Shown here: piece after piece, positions 5,518 through 5,790 of the stretch
Position numbering within the stretch: the first letter of the stretch is position 1
Layout: each line of letters begins with the position of its first letter
Assembly: GCA_031277075.1 (NCBI GenBank)
Contig: JAISLV010000042.1
Coordinates: 1-5,790, forward strand
Reading direction: 5' to 3'
DNA: 5,790 bases
Source of the DNA: Endomicrobium sp.
Lineage (GTDB): Bacteria; Elusimicrobiota; Endomicrobiia; Endomicrobiales; Endomicrobiaceae
Notes under the pieces: generated by a model
Seen by the model: the letters and a program-made list of their open reading frames with translations, nothing else
Told to the model about the DNA's origin: nothing
Databases searched by the model: none
Made by a program: the position numbers and the translations under genes

Positions 5518-5593
5518 ACTTTCAGACAGTAGAAACCTTAAATTTCGCACTGACAATGAAGTCAGTCGGTTTAGTATAAACCGACTGTTTTTT
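5518..5593 (+). ncRNA. Putative ~75-nt small RNA or attenuated leader transcript
   Basis: The interval is defined by the predicted start after the consensus promoter and the end of the U-tract of the terminator; the exact 5' end is inferred. It has no useful reading frame apart from a 7-codon ATG-to-TAA stretch (5556-5579, MKSVGLV) without a Shine-Dalgarno. A first hairpin can form from CAGT-A-GAAA (5527-5535) with TTTC-GC-ACTG (5543-5552). The following ACTGAC (5549-5554) can alternatively pair with GTCAGT (5561-5566), which includes the base of the terminator stem. It matches no RNA family I recognise (not tRNA, 6S, SRP or tmRNA). It may be a stand-alone sRNA or the leader of a gene beyond the window edge. 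Confidence 0.55.
5563..5593 (+). terminator. Strong intrinsic terminator
   Basis: CAGTCGGTTTA (5563-5573) pairs perfectly with TAAACCGACTG (5577-5587), an 11-bp stem with a 3-base loop, or 10 bp with a 5-base loop. Six consecutive T (5588-5593) follow directly. Form and position are those of a classic rho-independent terminator for a plus-strand transcript. The only promoter candidate close upstream is the one at 5482-5511. Confidence 0.88.
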
Positions 5594-5603
5594 ATTGTAG
5601 TTA

Positions 5604-5780
5604 GGCGTCTCGCAAAAGCCTATAATGCTCGCAATTGCAGTGAATTTTACAGCATTCAAAGAAGAAAATGCGTGGCGTCCTAAGAGCATGGACGAACAAA
5701 TTTTCTGAGGCGCGCCGCAAAGGATCAATGACCCCAAAAGGCGCGGGTTTTGACGGGCATTAGGATTTTCAGAGACACCC
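5604..5780. repeat. Element B: TIR-bounded, MITE-like repeat
   Basis: The left end, 5604-5628 (GGCGTCTCGCAAAAG then CCTATAATGC), and the reverse complement of the right end, 5757-5780 (GGGTGTCTCTGAAAAT then CCTAATGC), align with matches at about 19 of 24 positions plus a 2-base gap. The segment is about 177 bp. Internal structure includes palindromes GCAATTGC (5631-5638) and GGCGCGCC (5709-5716) and a CGCGCC/GGCGCG inverted pair (5711-5716 with 5740-5745). No transposase is encoded; the one long minus-strand frame has no ribosome binding site and runs out of the element through the terminator. The ends resemble element A. No clear target-site duplication is seen. Interpretation as a non-autonomous mobile element is inference. 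Confidence 0.55.
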
Positions 5781-5790
5781 ATATAAAACG

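Noticed and set aside
5556..5579. Seven-codon leader peptide (MKSVGLV) across the terminator stem
   Set aside because: No Shine-Dalgarno, no run of regulatory codons, and it overlaps the stem in a way that would need extra evidence; kept only as a remark.
5522..5782. 86-codon minus-strand frame (begins MGVSENPNARQ)
   Set aside because: Its ATG lies in the terminal repeat of element B with no Shine-Dalgarno, and it reads out of the element through the terminator and RNA region. Probably an open frame within a repeat, of the kind often annotated as a small hypothetical protein.

Overview
The window looks like a chromosomal segment of a moderately AT-rich bacterium (about 40% G+C by spot counts). 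It holds two housekeeping loci, then a pair of unusual secreted proteins, then a gene-free tail with a compact RNA-like transcription unit and repeat elements. Lysine/diaminopimelate synthesis runs through DapB and an apparent LL-diaminopimelate aminotransferase (DapL). That route is known from Elusimicrobiota, Chlamydiae, spirochaetes, some Desulfobacterota and a few other groups. DapL, the base composition and the TIR-bounded intergenic repeats make an Elusimicrobiota (Endomicrobium-like) source my best guess, but this is inference only. The Sec signal peptides and DAP pathway fit a peptidoglycan-containing bacterium.

Layout: (i) 1-1177, minus strand: dapB followed 20 bp later by the 5' part of dapL, which leaves the window. 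(ii) 1178-1461: divergent regulatory region with a reasonable sigma70-type promoter for dapB, a weaker candidate for purH and an RNA-hairpin-forming stretch. (iii) 1462-3015, plus strand: complete purH, the bifunctional enzyme for the last two steps of IMP synthesis. (iv) 3016-3304: a 115-bp element with imperfect terminal inverted repeats (element A), then a stretch with small hairpins and a perfect 8-bp dyad just before the next Shine-Dalgarno. (v) 3305-5320, plus strand: two translationally close genes for Sec-exported proteins. The first has ten RPSS motifs in a basic low-complexity region, a hydrophobic segment, a His/Tyr-rich stretch and a beta-rich C-terminal domain. The second has a Tyr/Arg-rich stretch, a short helix and a C-terminal domain that aligns collinearly with that of the first. 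(vi) 5321-5790: no credible protein gene. It contains an exact-consensus promoter (TTGACA-18 bp-TATAAT), about 75 bp of transcribed sequence and a textbook intrinsic terminator: either a small RNA gene or an attenuated leader. A second TIR-bounded element (B, 5604-5780) starts 10 bp after the terminator.

The dap and purH genes are ordinary. The parts worth attention are the secreted two-gene module, the promoter-RNA-terminator unit with mutually exclusive hairpins, and the two elements with related ends.
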